DNA of 64,000 bases from Shouchella rhizosphaerae (GTDB lineage: Bacteria; Bacillota; Bacilli; Bacillales; Bacillaceae_D), in the NCBI RefSeq assembly GCF_900142675.1, contig NZ_FRBS01000002.1:62001-126000 (forward strand), in the 5' to 3' direction. The notes under the pieces are model-generated. The model worked only from the letters and a program-made list of their open reading frames with translations, had not been told where the DNA came from and ran no database searches. The position numbers were made by a program, and so were the translations under genes. Below are positions 42,423 to 51,016 of this stretch, piece by piece; positions within the stretch are counted from its first letter, which is position 1; every line of letters begins with the position of its first letter.

Positions 42423-44039
42423 TTAGAGCAACGCTTTCTTTTCCTGCAACAATGGGCGAATCAAGAATGCAATACGCAAACGCAACGTTTCATCAGGCTT
42501 TTTTAAATCACAGCCAAGGAGTTCCTCACATTTTTTGATGCGGTAAATGACGGTGTTGCGATGGATCGCCATGACTTTTGCGGTTTCCGCCACTTGGCAA
42601 TTATGATTGATATAGATGGACAGTGTGCGGGCTAGTTCCGCTTGGTCGGGAGATTCCGGTGTTGCTAAGGTTTGCAAGGCGGTTTGGCAAAAGGCAGTAA
42701 GCTTCTCAGACGGAATCAATTGCAGCATGTCAGCCAGCTCTTGGGCGCGGTGCGTTTTGATGAAGCTTTGCAAATGTTCTCGGTAGCCAGATTGAAGGGC
42801 AGCCGTCGCTTCCTTGTATAAGCTTGCCGCTTCACTTAAGCTGCCGAAGCTGGAGATGCCAAACGATACGCCAGAGCGGAAGAGTGCCTGTATGTCTTGT
42901 TGAACGGTGTCTACTTCCGCAAGCAACTTTGCTTCTTCGTTGCTTGAACGGTCACTTTCAATAACGACAACATACACATCATTCTTCCAAAACACATGAC
43001 TAGTTGGATACCGTTCGCGAAACAGCCGTACAAGGAGGCTATACAGGTCTTCATGTTGCTCAAGCGCTTCTTCGTTAGTCAGCAACTCGCTAGTGTTATC
43101 TAAGTGGGCAGCAATGAATACATAGTCCTTGTTGACAGAGAAAGGATACGATTCGTCGTGCTCCTTTTCGAGAGGGCGGCGCCCTTCGACTAAGTCGGAA
43201 AAAAAACTATTTTGGGCAATCCGGGCTTGTTGCTCTGCTGCATGAAGCTTCATCAGTTCAAACGAAAGAACGTTAGCTGCTTGTTCAATGGCAAGCGCAA
43301 ACGGGCAATCGCTTTTTGACGCTGAGCCGAGCACAATTAAGTACCCTTTTCGTGCACAGGCGGTTCGAATCGGAAAGACAGCGCACGGATTCTCGTTCTC
43401 CTCCTGTAGGATGGATAGCTGCAACGTCGGCAGCTGTTTGCTTGGAATCAACTCCCGTAGGCGCCAGTATTTTTCAAAAAAGGAGTCATTCGTGACAGGA
43501 TCGGAAGACGCGATCATGTCCAATTGATCATTTAACAGCAATGCGGGCACATTGAGCATAGAGGCCAATTGTACGACAACAGATGTGCCATTTCCGCCTG
43601 ACACAATCACATCGGCAAAGCGGCGGTGGATCTCCAACGCTTGATGGAGCTCTGTCGTCTGCCCTGTTAAAAGAAACTGCGTCAACTGATGGACGAATTC
43701 GCTAAAATGAATCGTATCCGGTAGTTCAAACAGAGGCAGATGAAGGCGGTTGCATGCGTCGATAACAACGGCAGGGATCGCTTTCTCTAGTCGTTTAGTT
43801 TGCACCACCAGGCCAGCGCACTTTTGCTTTGATAGTTCCTGGACAAAGGCAACCAGGGAATACGGATGCCCCTTTTTAAAAGAAGCAGCAAGCAGCAATT
43901 GATGGGGTTCCATGTTAACACCTGGATCAAAGGAATGAATCATATTAGCAGAACGAAGCGGCTTATCGAGGCCACGTTTGCCTGCGAGCAGACGGGCCTT
44001 TGCAAAGGCAGGCAGTGCCAACAAGTCTTTCATTTGCAT
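42423..44039 (-). CDS. pucR: PucR-family transcriptional regulator
   Basis: About 538 residues. N-terminal PucR domain (FAKARLLAGKRGLDKPLRSANM), a GGDEF-like central domain, and the C-terminal PucR helix-turn-helix (TLSIYINHNCQVAETAKVMAIHRNTVIYRIKKCEELLG). PucR of B. subtilis activates purine catabolism genes. It is divergent from codBA with a palindrome between them, so it is the probable activator of cytosine use. AAGGTG lies 6 bases before ATG 44039; the GTG at 44048 overlaps that site and the ATG at 44033 is a further possibility. Confidence 0.88.
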   Translation of the reverse strand: MQMKDLLALPAFAKARLLAGKRGLDKPLRSANMIHSFDPGVNMEPHQLLLAASFKKGHPYSLVAFVQELSKQKCAGLVVQTKRLEKAIPAVVIDACNRLHLPLFELPDTIHFSEFVHQLTQFLLTGQTTELHQALEIHRRFADVIVSGGNGTSVVVQLASMLNVPALLLNDQLDMIASSDPVTNDSFFEKYWRLRELIPSKQLPTLQLSILQEENENPCAVFPIRTACARKGYLIVLGSASKSDCPFALAIEQAANVLSFELMKLHAAEQQARIAQNSFFSDLVEGRRPLEKEHDESYPFSVNKDYVFIAAHLDNTSELLTNEEALEQHEDLYSLLVRLFRERYPTSHVFWKNDVYVVVIESDRSSNEEAKLLAEVDTVQQDIQALFRSGVSFGISSFGSLSEAASLYKEATAALQSGYREHLQSFIKTHRAQELADMLQLIPSEKLTAFCQTALQTLATPESPDQAELARTLSIYINHNCQVAETAKVMAIHRNTVIYRIKKCEELLGCDLKKPDETLRLRIAFLIRPLLQEKKALL

Positions 44040-44223
44040 GTATATCACCTTATTAGAAATAGATGGTAGAGGCTATGTTAAGTATACGGTTCAGCGGCAG
44101 TTTGGAGGAAAAGTACGTAAAGAAATGTAACAGGAATTATGAAAATCGCTTGTTTCTGATCTCTCAAACATTCGATTCCATGGCCAACAATCTTGTTGAA
44201 ACGAGGAAAAGTTAATAAATGGA

Positions 44224-44276
44224 TTGTCAGAGAATCTGACAAAAACCATGGATCGTTTACGAACATGTGCTAATAT
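44224..44276 (+). promoter_or_regulatory. PucR-type palindrome and codBA promoter
   Basis: TTGTCAGA-GAA-TCTGACAA, a perfect palindrome with 8-base arms (44224-44242). Downstream is an extended -10, TGC-TAATAT (44268-44276), with no good -35. That combination suits activation by a protein bound to the palindrome. Transcription start would be near 44283. Confidence 0.55.
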
Positions 44277-44300
44277 ACTCCTATTAAAAAATAAACATAG

Positions 44301-44371
44301 CCTTTCAGGGTTCCGCCATACATTGGGACAGGTCCGGGAAGGCGGCATCAATTGATGTTTGAACTGGGAGG
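44301..44371 (+). ncRNA. Candidate riboswitch aptamer in the codBA leader
   Basis: A three-way junction can be drawn. P1 is CCTTTC with GGGAGG (44301-44306, 44366-44371) continued by GTTC with GAAC (44310-44313, 44361-44364). P2 is CGCC with GGCG (44314-44317, 44341-44344). P3 is CATC-AATT-GATG (44346-44357). The unpaired segments AGGGTTCCG and GGTCCG recall the ykkC family core, but the rest does not match well enough to name a class. A terminator begins two bases after P1. Confidence 0.45.
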
Positions 44372-44372
44372 A

Positions 44373-44417
44373 AAAGTCCGGTGAAGGCCATGACGTGGTC
44401 TTCATCGGACTTTTTTT
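44373..44417 (+). terminator. Leader terminator upstream of codB
   Basis: AAAGTCCG, TGAA and GCCA pair stepwise with TGGT, TTCA and CGGACTTT, followed by seven T. It ends about 35 bases before the codB start, so it can attenuate the operon. Confidence 0.8.
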
Positions 44418-44451
44418 AAGGATATGTTCAGCAGACATGGAGGGAAAATAC

Positions 44452-45693
44452 GTGGCAGGAAAAATCGTCGAATCTGATTTCGAATGGCAGGCGGTTCCGC
44501 AAGAGCGGCGGCGTGGTTTTTGGCAAATGTTTGTGTTAATGGTAGGCTTCACATTTTTTTCGGCAAGTATGTTGGCGGGAGGCACGCTTGGGCAAGGCTT
44601 GTCTTTTAGTCGGTTTATCATTACTGTTTTAGTAGGCAATTTTATTCTTGGCGTATATACAGGGGCACTTGCCTACATCGCAGCAAAGACAGGGTTATCT
44701 ACCCATTTGTTGACACGGTTTGCCTTTGGTGAAAAAGGCTCCTATTTGCCTTCCCTGCTTCTAAGCGTTACGCAAATTGGCTGGTTTGGCGTAGGGTTAA
44801 TGATGCTTGCCGTGCCCGTGCAAAAAGTAACAGGTGTTGACTTATGGCTGCTTCTCCTTTTAGGCGGCGTCCTGATGACAGCGACTGCCTATTTAGGTGT
44901 AAAGGCATTGACGATGTTAAGCTTTATCGCCGTACCAGCGATCGCGGTATTAGGGACAATTTCTAGTTCCATTGCTGTCAATGATATGGGCGGCCCGGCT
45001 CAATTGTTTGCTTATCAGCCAACGGAAGGAATCGGCATCGCAGCTGCCTTATCGGTTTGTATTGGCTCCTTTATAAGTGGCGGCACGTTGACACCTGATT
45101 TTGCCCGTTATGGCTCAAGCAAAAAAGTCGCGGTGTCGACGACAGTGATTGCCTTCTTTTTAGGCAACTCGTTAATGTTTTTATTCGGTGCAGTTGGCGC
45201 AATATCCACTGGTTTTGCTGAAATTTCAGAAGTCATGTTTACACAAGGGCTGATTTGGCCGGCGATTTTTGCGCTCGGTTTAAACATTTGGACAACCAAT
45301 GACAGCGCCTTGTATGCTTCAGGGCTAGGGCTTTCCAATGTCACGAAGTTTTCGAAGAAAAAGCTAGTCTTGGTTAATGGGTTAGTCGGCACGCTGCTTG
45401 CTTATTGGCTGTATACGAATTTTGTCAGCTGGCTAGATTTTTTAAATTTAACGTTGCCGCCAATAGGCGCGATTGTGCTAGTCGATTATTTTATAATCAA
45501 AAAAGGCACTTACGCTCCTTTCAAGCAAGCTTCGTTTAAAGCTGTGCGCGCAAATGCGTTAATGGCGTGGCTCATTGGCTTGGCAGGGGCGCTGTTTGTA
45601 CCTGGCATCCAGCCCCTTAACGCCCTGATTTTTGCAGCACTCTCCTATATATGTTTGGAGAAAATTGTAAATAGAAAAGGAGAACAACTCTGA
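44452..45693 (+). CDS. codB: Cytosine permease, CodB type (NCS1 family)
   Basis: About 413 residues, close to E. coli CodB (419). Twelve membrane segments; signatures [58 protein letters not shown] and [20 protein letters not shown]. It imports cytosine (possibly other pyrimidines or purines) with a cation. Start is GTG 44452, with GGAGGG and 7-base spacing; upstream ATG 44437 overlaps that ribosome site. The stop overlaps the codA start. Confidence 0.9.
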   Translation: MAGKIVESDFEWQAVPQERRRGFWQMFVLMVGFTFFSASMLAGGTLGQGLSFSRFIITVLVGNFILGVYTGALAYIAAKTGLSTHLLTRFAFGEKGSYLPSLLLSVTQIGWFGVGLMMLAVPVQKVTGVDLWLLLLLGGVLMTATAYLGVKALTMLSFIAVPAIAVLGTISSSIAVNDMGGPAQLFAYQPTEGIGIAAALSVCIGSFISGGTLTPDFARYGSSKKVAVSTTVIAFFLGNSLMFLFGAVGAISTGFAEISEVMFTQGLIWPAIFALGLNIWTTNDSALYASGLGLSNVTKFSKKKLVLVNGLVGTLLAYWLYTNFVSWLDFLNLTLPPIGAIVLVDYFIIKKGTYAPFKQASFKAVRANALMAWLIGLAGALFVPGIQPLNALIFAALSYICLEKIVNRKGEQL

Positions 45694-46955
45694 TGATAAT
45701 TAAACAGGCTGCTTTGCGCGGCAAAGATGGTTTATGGGATATTTGGCTGAAAGACGGAAAGATCGCTAAAATTGCTCAAAATATTGAAGCAGAAGGGGAA
45801 CAAATCATCGAAGCAGATGGAAACCTAGTCATCCCCCCTTTTATTGAACCGCACATCCATTTAGACTCGACGCTAACAGCAGGAGATCCAAATTGGAATT
45901 TATCAGGTACGTTATTTGAAGGCATCCAGCGTTGGTCTGAACGCAAAGAAAAACTAACACACGAAGATGTCAAAGAACGGGCGACAAAAGCGCTCAAATG
46001 GCAAATTAGCCAAGGGATTCAACATGTGCGCACACATGTCGATACAACCGATCCACATTTGACGGCGCTCAAAGCACTCCTTGAAGTAAAGGAAGAAATG
46101 AAACCATTTGTTGATATCCAGCTGGTCGCTTTCCCACAAGAAGGCATTCTATCTTATCCGCAAGGGCAGGAGCTGCTGGAAGAAGCACTAAAACTGGGCG
46201 CCGATGTCGTTGGCGGGATTCCCCATTATGAATTTACAAGGGAAATGGGCGTAAAATCAGTTGAGATTGCCTTTAAACTAGCCGAGAAATATGACAAACT
46301 CCTTGATTTCCATTGCGATGAAACAGACGATGAGCAATCGCGTTTCATCGAAAACGTAGCGGCGCTTGCTTACCAAAGCGGAATGAAAGAGCGGGTCACG
46401 GCATCCCATACGACGGCGATGCATTCGTACAATGGCCCATATGTCAGCAAATTGCTTCGTGTTTGCCAGCTGGCTGAGCTCAATTTTATCGCCAACCCAC
46501 TTGTCAATACGCACTTGCAAGGGCGATTTGACCACCATCCTGTCCGCCGCGGCATCACGCGAGTCAAACAACTGCATGAGGCAGGGCTAAATGTTTGTTT
46601 CGGCCATGATGACATCTTTGACCCGTGGTATCCCCTTGGCACAGGCAACATGCTGCAAGTGCTATTTATGGGACTTCATGTAAGCCATCTAACGGGGTAT
46701 GAGCAAATCAGCCAGTCCCTTGATTTCATTACCGAAAATAGTGCCAAAACGTTGCACATTACAGACGAATACGGCATTGAAGAAGGAAAGCCGGCAAACG
46801 TAATCCTTGTCGATGAAAAAGATGAGTTCAACTTGATCCGTCGCCAAGCGCCTGTGCTTGCCTCCATCAGAAACGGGAAGATCATCGCCAAGACCGCCCC
46901 AGCCAAAACGACTGTCCATTTGCATGAAGAAGAGCAAGTACGGTTTTCTTTGTGA
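45693..46955 (+). CDS. codA: Cytosine deaminase, CodA type
   Basis: 420 residues; E. coli CodA has 427. Metal and active-site segments are visible: [20 protein letters not shown], the catalytic [14 protein letters not shown] (Glu and His), [37 protein letters not shown] and [21 protein letters not shown]. It converts cytosine to uracil and ammonia. ATGATAA overlaps the codB stop with AAGGAG upstream, so the two are translated together. Confidence 0.93.
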   Translation: MIIKQAALRGKDGLWDIWLKDGKIAKIAQNIEAEGEQIIEADGNLVIPPFIEPHIHLDSTLTAGDPNWNLSGTLFEGIQRWSERKEKLTHEDVKERATKALKWQISQGIQHVRTHVDTTDPHLTALKALLEVKEEMKPFVDIQLVAFPQEGILSYPQGQELLEEALKLGADVVGGIPHYEFTREMGVKSVEIAFKLAEKYDKLLDFHCDETDDEQSRFIENVAALAYQSGMKERVTASHTTAMHSYNGPYVSKLLRVCQLAELNFIANPLVNTHLQGRFDHHPVRRGITRVKQLHEAGLNVCFGHDDIFDPWYPLGTGNMLQVLFMGLHVSHLTGYEQISQSLDFITENSAKTLHITDEYGIEEGKPANVILVDEKDEFNLIRRQAPVLASIRNGKIIAKTAPAKTTVHLHEEEQVRFSL

Positions 46956-47031
46956 GTCACATAGCGAGATGTAACGTTAGTATGACAAAAACTTTATAAT
47001 TGGTAAAAAGGGTTTATCATCCTCTGTGGAA

Positions 47032-47096
47032 AATATAGTAACGTCTTATATAAGATGCTTTTGACTCAGATGAGTCTTTTATAAGGCGACTATATT
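47032..47096 (+). ncRNA. Long imperfect hairpin of unknown role
   Basis: AATATAGT pairs with ACTATATT, then GTCTTATA with TATAAGGC (two G-U pairs), then an inner GACTC-AGAT-GAGTC hairpin. No T run follows. TATAAT at 46995-47000 could be a -10 box. It might be a structured RNA, but nothing else supports it. Confidence 0.3.
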
Positions 47097-47341
47097 TAGA
47101 GAAGAGTGACTGAATTGAGGGAATTCTTAGTATCCTTGTGGTGATCTCTTTGTTAGCAAGTAGATGCACTATGTTAACCTGACATTAAGTATATGTTGGA
47201 GCGGGGCAGTCATACACGTCTACTCGTGCTCAAGCTAGAGTTCATATGCAATGGAGCTTTATTCACAAAGGGCTAGGTAGCACGTATGGCGCTGGAGAAC
47301 TTGGTGTGTGGGGAAATCAAAAGAATCAGGAGGTTGGTTTG
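47097..47341 (+). other. Leader-like stretch before the small membrane protein gene
   Basis: About 245 bases. The longer frame 47246-47341 has no ribosome site and an odd composition. I see no convincing gene; it is probably untranslated leader. Confidence 0.4.
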
Positions 47342-47476
47342 ATGCAGACTAATAAACAAAGAGCATCTTTAAAAACGGGACAGAAAATTGTTTACTTTTT
47401 TGTTCTTCCTATTGTAGCCTTAGCCGTAGTCTTAGGTATTTTAGGAGCAGTCACTTTCAATTTATTTTTATTTTAA
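47342..47476 (+). CDS. Small single-pass membrane protein, 44 residues
   Basis: A short basic N-terminus (MQTNKQRASLKTGQK) followed by one membrane helix (IVYFFVLPIVALAVVLGILG, ending FNLFLF). AGGAGG lies 9 bases before ATG 47342. Two T-rich terminators follow. The protein is of a type easily missed; no function is known to me. The larger open frame from 47246 lacks a ribosome site. Confidence 0.6.
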   Translation: MQTNKQRASLKTGQKIVYFFVLPIVALAVVLGILGAVTFNLFLF

Positions 47477-47500
47477 AGGAAAAAAGGCATGGCTTTCTCC

Positions 47501-47538
47501 GCTTGTTGACAGGGTTAAGACGGTCGACAGGCTTTTTT
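47501..47538 (+). terminator. Terminator after the small membrane protein
   Basis: GCTTGTTGAC pairs with GTCGACAGGC using two G-U pairs, followed by TTTTTT. Confidence 0.7.
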
Positions 47539-47564
47539 ATATGTAGGAAGGGAGACTACGGCAC

Positions 47565-47606
47565 GAATGGCATAACTCGTCATGAGCTATGCCATTCTGT
47601 TTTTTT
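47565..47606 (+). terminator. Second plus-strand terminator, overlapping the GH13 stop codon
   Basis: GAATGGCATA and TATGCCATTC, perfect 10-base arms with an inner CTC/GAG pair, followed by a T run that includes the stop codon region of the minus-strand enzyme gene. Confidence 0.7.
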
Positions 47607-49374
47607 ACTTGTCTACTTGGCCGCGTTTGTTGGCGTCGACAGAATGAAGGAGCAAAAAGCACTCGCCTTCAACGTGGAGCTCTTCGCTTTGCAATGGGCT
47701 TTCGCAAATGACATCGACAAATGCAAGGCTCTTTAGTGAATCAGGGAGTTTGACCGTTGTTTTTTGTTTACTGCGGTTAACTGCAAATAAAAGAAGCTCT
47801 CCGCCAGCGGATGTGGAATACAACAGCACATCCTCAGTGCCAGAGTCATAAAATTTTAAGGTGTTATAGGTGCCCATTGCTTGGTGAGTTTTGCGGATCT
47901 TAATTAGTTTTTGCAGAAATTGGAATAGCTCCTGATCTTGTTGGTCTTCCTCCCACACCATGCACGCGCGGCAACCAGGGTCATTTTCTCCGGCCATGCC
48001 GATTTCATCCCCGTAATAAATACAAGGTGAGCCAGGAAAGGAAAACAGCAATAAGTAGGAAAGTTTGACTAATTTTTTGTTGCCCCCACTTACAGTTAAA
48101 ATTCTTGGTGTGTCATGGCTGCCGAGCAAATTGAACTGGACTTCGTTCACCAATTTTGGGTAACTGTACAAATGTTTTGTGACTGCGTGTTGAAAAGTGG
48201 TTGCGCTTTTGCCGTGTTGGACAAAGTCAAAAATCGCGTCAGTGAGCGGGTAGTTCATGACCCCATCGAATTGGTCGCCTTGCAGCCAAGGGTAAGCGTT
48301 ATGCCATATTTCACCGAGAATATACAAATCTGGTTTTAATGCTTTGACTCTGTTGCGAAACTCACGCCAGAAGGCATGGTCGACTTCATTGGCGACATCT
48401 AAACGCCAACCGTCAATGTCAAACTCCTTAATCCAATACGTAGCTACGTTCAATAAATAGTCCTTTACTGCTTCATTTGCTGTATTTAGTTTCGGCATTA
48501 AAGGCGTGAAGGCGAACGTATCGTAATTAGGTGGTTCCTCTGCTCGAACAGGAAATTGGCGGATATGAAACCAATCGCTATATTCTGATTCCTGCTGGTG
48601 TTTTAGTACATCTTGAAAAGGTGGAAAATACAGGCCTGCATGGTTGAAGACGGCATCAAGCATGACACGAATGCCGCGCTTATGGCATTCATCGACAAGC
48701 AGTTTAAGTGTCGTTTCATCTCCAAATTGGGGATCAACTTTTAAATAATCAATCGTATCGTATTTATGGTTGGAAAACGCTTTAAAGATTGGTGTTAAAT
48801 AAATGCCGTTAATTCCTAGCTTCTGCAAATAATCAAGATGATCGACAATCCCTTGAAGGTCACCGCCGAAATAATTGGTGGCAGTCGGTGGTGCACTTCC
48901 CCAAGCCAATGTATTTTCAGGGTCACGAGAATGATCGCCATTGGCAAAACGTTCAGGAAAGATTTGATACCAGATCGTTTCTTTTACCCATTCAGGAGGT
49001 GTAAACAAATCGGCTTGATTCATAAAGGGAAAACAGAAATAATCGCTAATGTCTTTTGCGGGCGTATCACAAAACCCACTTTCTCCATAGTAAATCGTCT
49101 CATCTTTTGCCTTAATTTCGAACCCGTAACGAAGGCGATGGTAGGGCGGCTTCACTTCCACAAACCAATAATCATATTCTCCATCGGCCCCTGCTTGTGT
49201 CATTGTTTTTTTGGCAGTCACCCATTCGTTTCCCGCCCAATCGTAAGGATCTCCATAAATAAGCATGACCTCGTGAGCATCGTCTTTGCGCGTGCGCAGA
49301 CGAATGTGGATCGTATCTTTGTCATAAGCGTAGGCATCTTCACTTTTCGGGCGATGGTAGATCGCTGCTTTCAT
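47605..49374 (-). CDS. Glycoside hydrolase family 13 cyclomaltodextrinase / maltogenic amylase (neopullulanase type)
   Basis: 589 residues. N-terminal N-type domain (residues 1-125, KAAIYHRPKSEDAYAYD) seen in cyclomaltodextrinases, then the catalytic barrel: DAVFNHAG (region I), GWRLDVANEVDH (region II with nucleophile Asp), ILGEIWHNA (region III, acid Glu) and LLGSHDTPRIL (region IV). C-terminal beta domain. No signal peptide, so it works in the cytoplasm on imported maltodextrins or cyclodextrins. Divergent from malE with LacI-type boxes between. AAGGGAG precedes the ATG. Confidence 0.92.
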   Translation of the reverse strand: MKAAIYHRPKSEDAYAYDKDTIHIRLRTRKDDAHEVMLIYGDPYDWAGNEWVTAKKTMTQAGADGEYDYWFVEVKPPYHRLRYGFEIKAKDETIYYGESGFCDTPAKDISDYFCFPFMNQADLFTPPEWVKETIWYQIFPERFANGDHSRDPENTLAWGSAPPTATNYFGGDLQGIVDHLDYLQKLGINGIYLTPIFKAFSNHKYDTIDYLKVDPQFGDETTLKLLVDECHKRGIRVMLDAVFNHAGLYFPPFQDVLKHQQESEYSDWFHIRQFPVRAEEPPNYDTFAFTPLMPKLNTANEAVKDYLLNVATYWIKEFDIDGWRLDVANEVDHAFWREFRNRVKALKPDLYILGEIWHNAYPWLQGDQFDGVMNYPLTDAIFDFVQHGKSATTFQHAVTKHLYSYPKLVNEVQFNLLGSHDTPRILTVSGGNKKLVKLSYLLLFSFPGSPCIYYGDEIGMAGENDPGCRACMVWEEDQQDQELFQFLQKLIKIRKTHQAMGTYNTLKFYDSGTEDVLLYSTSAGGELLLFAVNRSKQKTTVKLPDSLKSLAFVDVICESPLQSEELHVEGECFLLLHSVDANKRGQVDK

Positions 49375-49403
49375 TCAAAACAAGCTCCCTTCTTAACGAG
49401 AAT

Positions 49404-49417
49404 CGTAAGCGTTTTCT
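49404..49417. promoter_or_regulatory. LacI/cre-like box near the GH13 gene
   Basis: On the minus strand AGAAAACGCTTACG; the core AAAACGCTTA fits the cre core but both end pairs deviate. It lies 30 bases before the GH13 start. Confidence 0.45.
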
Positions 49418-49431
49418 TGATTGTTATTTTC

Positions 49432-49460
49432 AGCCTATGAGATGAAAGAGTGAAAGTCAA
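49432..49460 (-). promoter_or_regulatory. Probable promoter of the GH13 gene
   Basis: Minus strand TTGACT (49460-49455), 17-base spacer, TAGGCT (49437-49432); the -10 box is poor. Confidence 0.4.
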
Positions 49461-49468
49461 GAAAAAAG

Positions 49469-49480
49469 GCAAACGTTTGC
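49469..49480. promoter_or_regulatory. LacI-type operator between the divergent maltodextrin genes
   Basis: GCAAACGTTTGC, a perfect 12-base palindrome with central CG, the form used by maltose regulators of the LacI family. It lies between the two divergent promoters. Confidence 0.7.
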
Positions 49481-49501
49481 AATTTAATTAAAATAAAGTG
49501 G

Positions 49502-49530
49502 TTGTTTTTGAAGAATGAACATAATATAAT
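49502..49530 (+). promoter_or_regulatory. Promoter of malEFG
   Basis: TTGTTT (49502-49507), 17-base spacer, TATAAT (49525-49530). Confidence 0.75.
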
Positions 49531-49546
49531 GGCGTTATAATTGAAT

Positions 49547-49592
49547 TGTAACCGATTTCATTTCTGAACGTTTATTTGTGCAAACGATTTCA
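49547..49592. promoter_or_regulatory. Two cre-type boxes downstream of the malEFG promoter
   Basis: TGTAACCGATTTCA (49547-49560) and TGCAAACGATTTCA (49579-49592) both fit TGNAANCGNNNNCA fully, with centres 32 bp apart. Downstream of the start they would act as roadblocks for CcpA, or for the local LacI protein. Confidence 0.65.
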
Positions 49593-49667
49593 CTATTGTT
49601 TGCATCCTTGCAAGGCAGAGCATCTGGCCTTGCAGAAAAAACAAAGACCTTTAAGGGGGAAAAACGA

Positions 49668-50957
49668 GTGAAAAAAGCGACATCTCTTTTATCGTCTGCC
49701 GTCTTCGTTGTGACGTTGAGTGGTTTGCTTACTGCGTGTGGTCCTGATCGCGATGAAGGAAATGGCTCTGCAAGTGAGGGCAGTGCAACACCTGTGAATG
49801 AGGAGCAAGACGGAGCGGCGCCAGAAAAGCCAGAAGTGTTAACGATGTGGGTCAACGATGAAGAAGTACAGTTAGATGCTTATGAACAAATCGTAGAAAA
49901 GTATGAAGAGGAGACTGGAATTTCCGTAGAGATCACACCGTTTAGTATGCTCGACCAATTGGAGTCACTTTCCTTAGATGCGGCGGCTGGCGGCGGTCCT
50001 GACCTTTTTTACCAACCGAACGATCGCCTAGGTGACATTTATTTGCAAGGATTAGCTGCTGAGCTTGATTTAACTTCAGAGCAATTAGAAGGCTATACAG
50101 AAGGAGCGATTCAAGCATTAAATTATGACGGGGTCCAGCTAGGAATACCGGCTGTCATTGAAACCTATGCTTTGTACTATAATACCGAGCTTGTTCCAGA
50201 GGCGCCTAAAACAATAGAAGAGCTAGAGCAAATTGCAGCAGATTTAACGAATGCCAGTGCGGATGAATATGGGTTTTTATTTGAAGGCACAAACTTTTAT
50301 TACCTTTATCCGTTCATAGAAGCTTACGGAGGATACGTGTTCGACCAGAATAGTGAAGGCGTATATGACACATCCAACATTGGACTGGCAAATGAGGGAA
50401 CGGCAGAAGGGGCGAATTTAATTCAATCTTGGTATGAAGCAGGCTACTTACCAGTAGGAATCACCGACGATATTATAAAAGGCTATTTCCGAGATGGGCA
50501 AGTAGGAGCAGTCATTTCAGGACCTTGGAATGTTTCTGAATTCTCAGAGGCGCTTGGCGACCAATTAGCCGTTGCGCCTCTCCCAACAATTGATGGAAAA
50601 AACCTGTCCTCGTATTCAGGGGTAAAAGGTTGGTTAGTGAATGAGTATAGCGAAAATCAATATTGGGCAACCGACTTAGCTCTATATATTACAAACCCAG
50701 AAAACTCCCTTACGTACTTTGAAGTAGCAGGGGAATTGCCTGCCCGTACAGACGTGGAGATCGATGATGAACTGCGGCAACCGTTTTTGCAGCAAGCAGA
50801 ATATGCGGTACCAATGCCGAACATTCCAGCAATGTCATCAGTATGGGATCCAATGGGAGACGCATTTGAATTTATTTCTCAAGGTGAGGATCCACAGGAG
50901 GTTTTAGAAGAAGCAGTGCAACAAATTGCTGATAAGATTGCCCTTCAAGAAAATTAA
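49668..50957 (+). CDS. malE: Maltodextrin-type ABC transporter substrate-binding lipoprotein
   Basis: About 429 residues. Signal peptide with lipobox LTAC (residues about 18-21), an acidic linker, then the family-1 solute-binding fold (EVLTMWVNDEEVQLDAYEQIV, GGGPDLFYQPNDRLGDIY, QLGIPAVIETYALYYN, AVISGPWNVSEF). Start is GTG 49668 with AAGGGGG upstream; the longer frame from 49578 contains a cre box. Ligand inferred as maltodextrin/cyclodextrin from the GH13 neighbour and the LacI regulator. Confidence 0.9.
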   Translation: MKKATSLLSSAVFVVTLSGLLTACGPDRDEGNGSASEGSATPVNEEQDGAAPEKPEVLTMWVNDEEVQLDAYEQIVEKYEEETGISVEITPFSMLDQLESLSLDAAAGGGPDLFYQPNDRLGDIYLQGLAAELDLTSEQLEGYTEGAIQALNYDGVQLGIPAVIETYALYYNTELVPEAPKTIEELEQIAADLTNASADEYGFLFEGTNFYYLYPFIEAYGGYVFDQNSEGVYDTSNIGLANEGTAEGANLIQSWYEAGYLPVGITDDIIKGYFRDGQVGAVISGPWNVSEFSEALGDQLAVAPLPTIDGKNLSSYSGVKGWLVNEYSENQYWATDLALYITNPENSLTYFEVAGELPARTDVEIDDELRQPFLQQAEYAVPMPNIPAMSSVWDPMGDAFEFISQGEDPQEVLEEAVQQIADKIALQEN

Positions 50958-51016
50958 TTAAGTTGGATGGAGAGGTTGCTCTCCATCCACTTGATTTCGC
51001 AGAGGAGGAAGAAATC

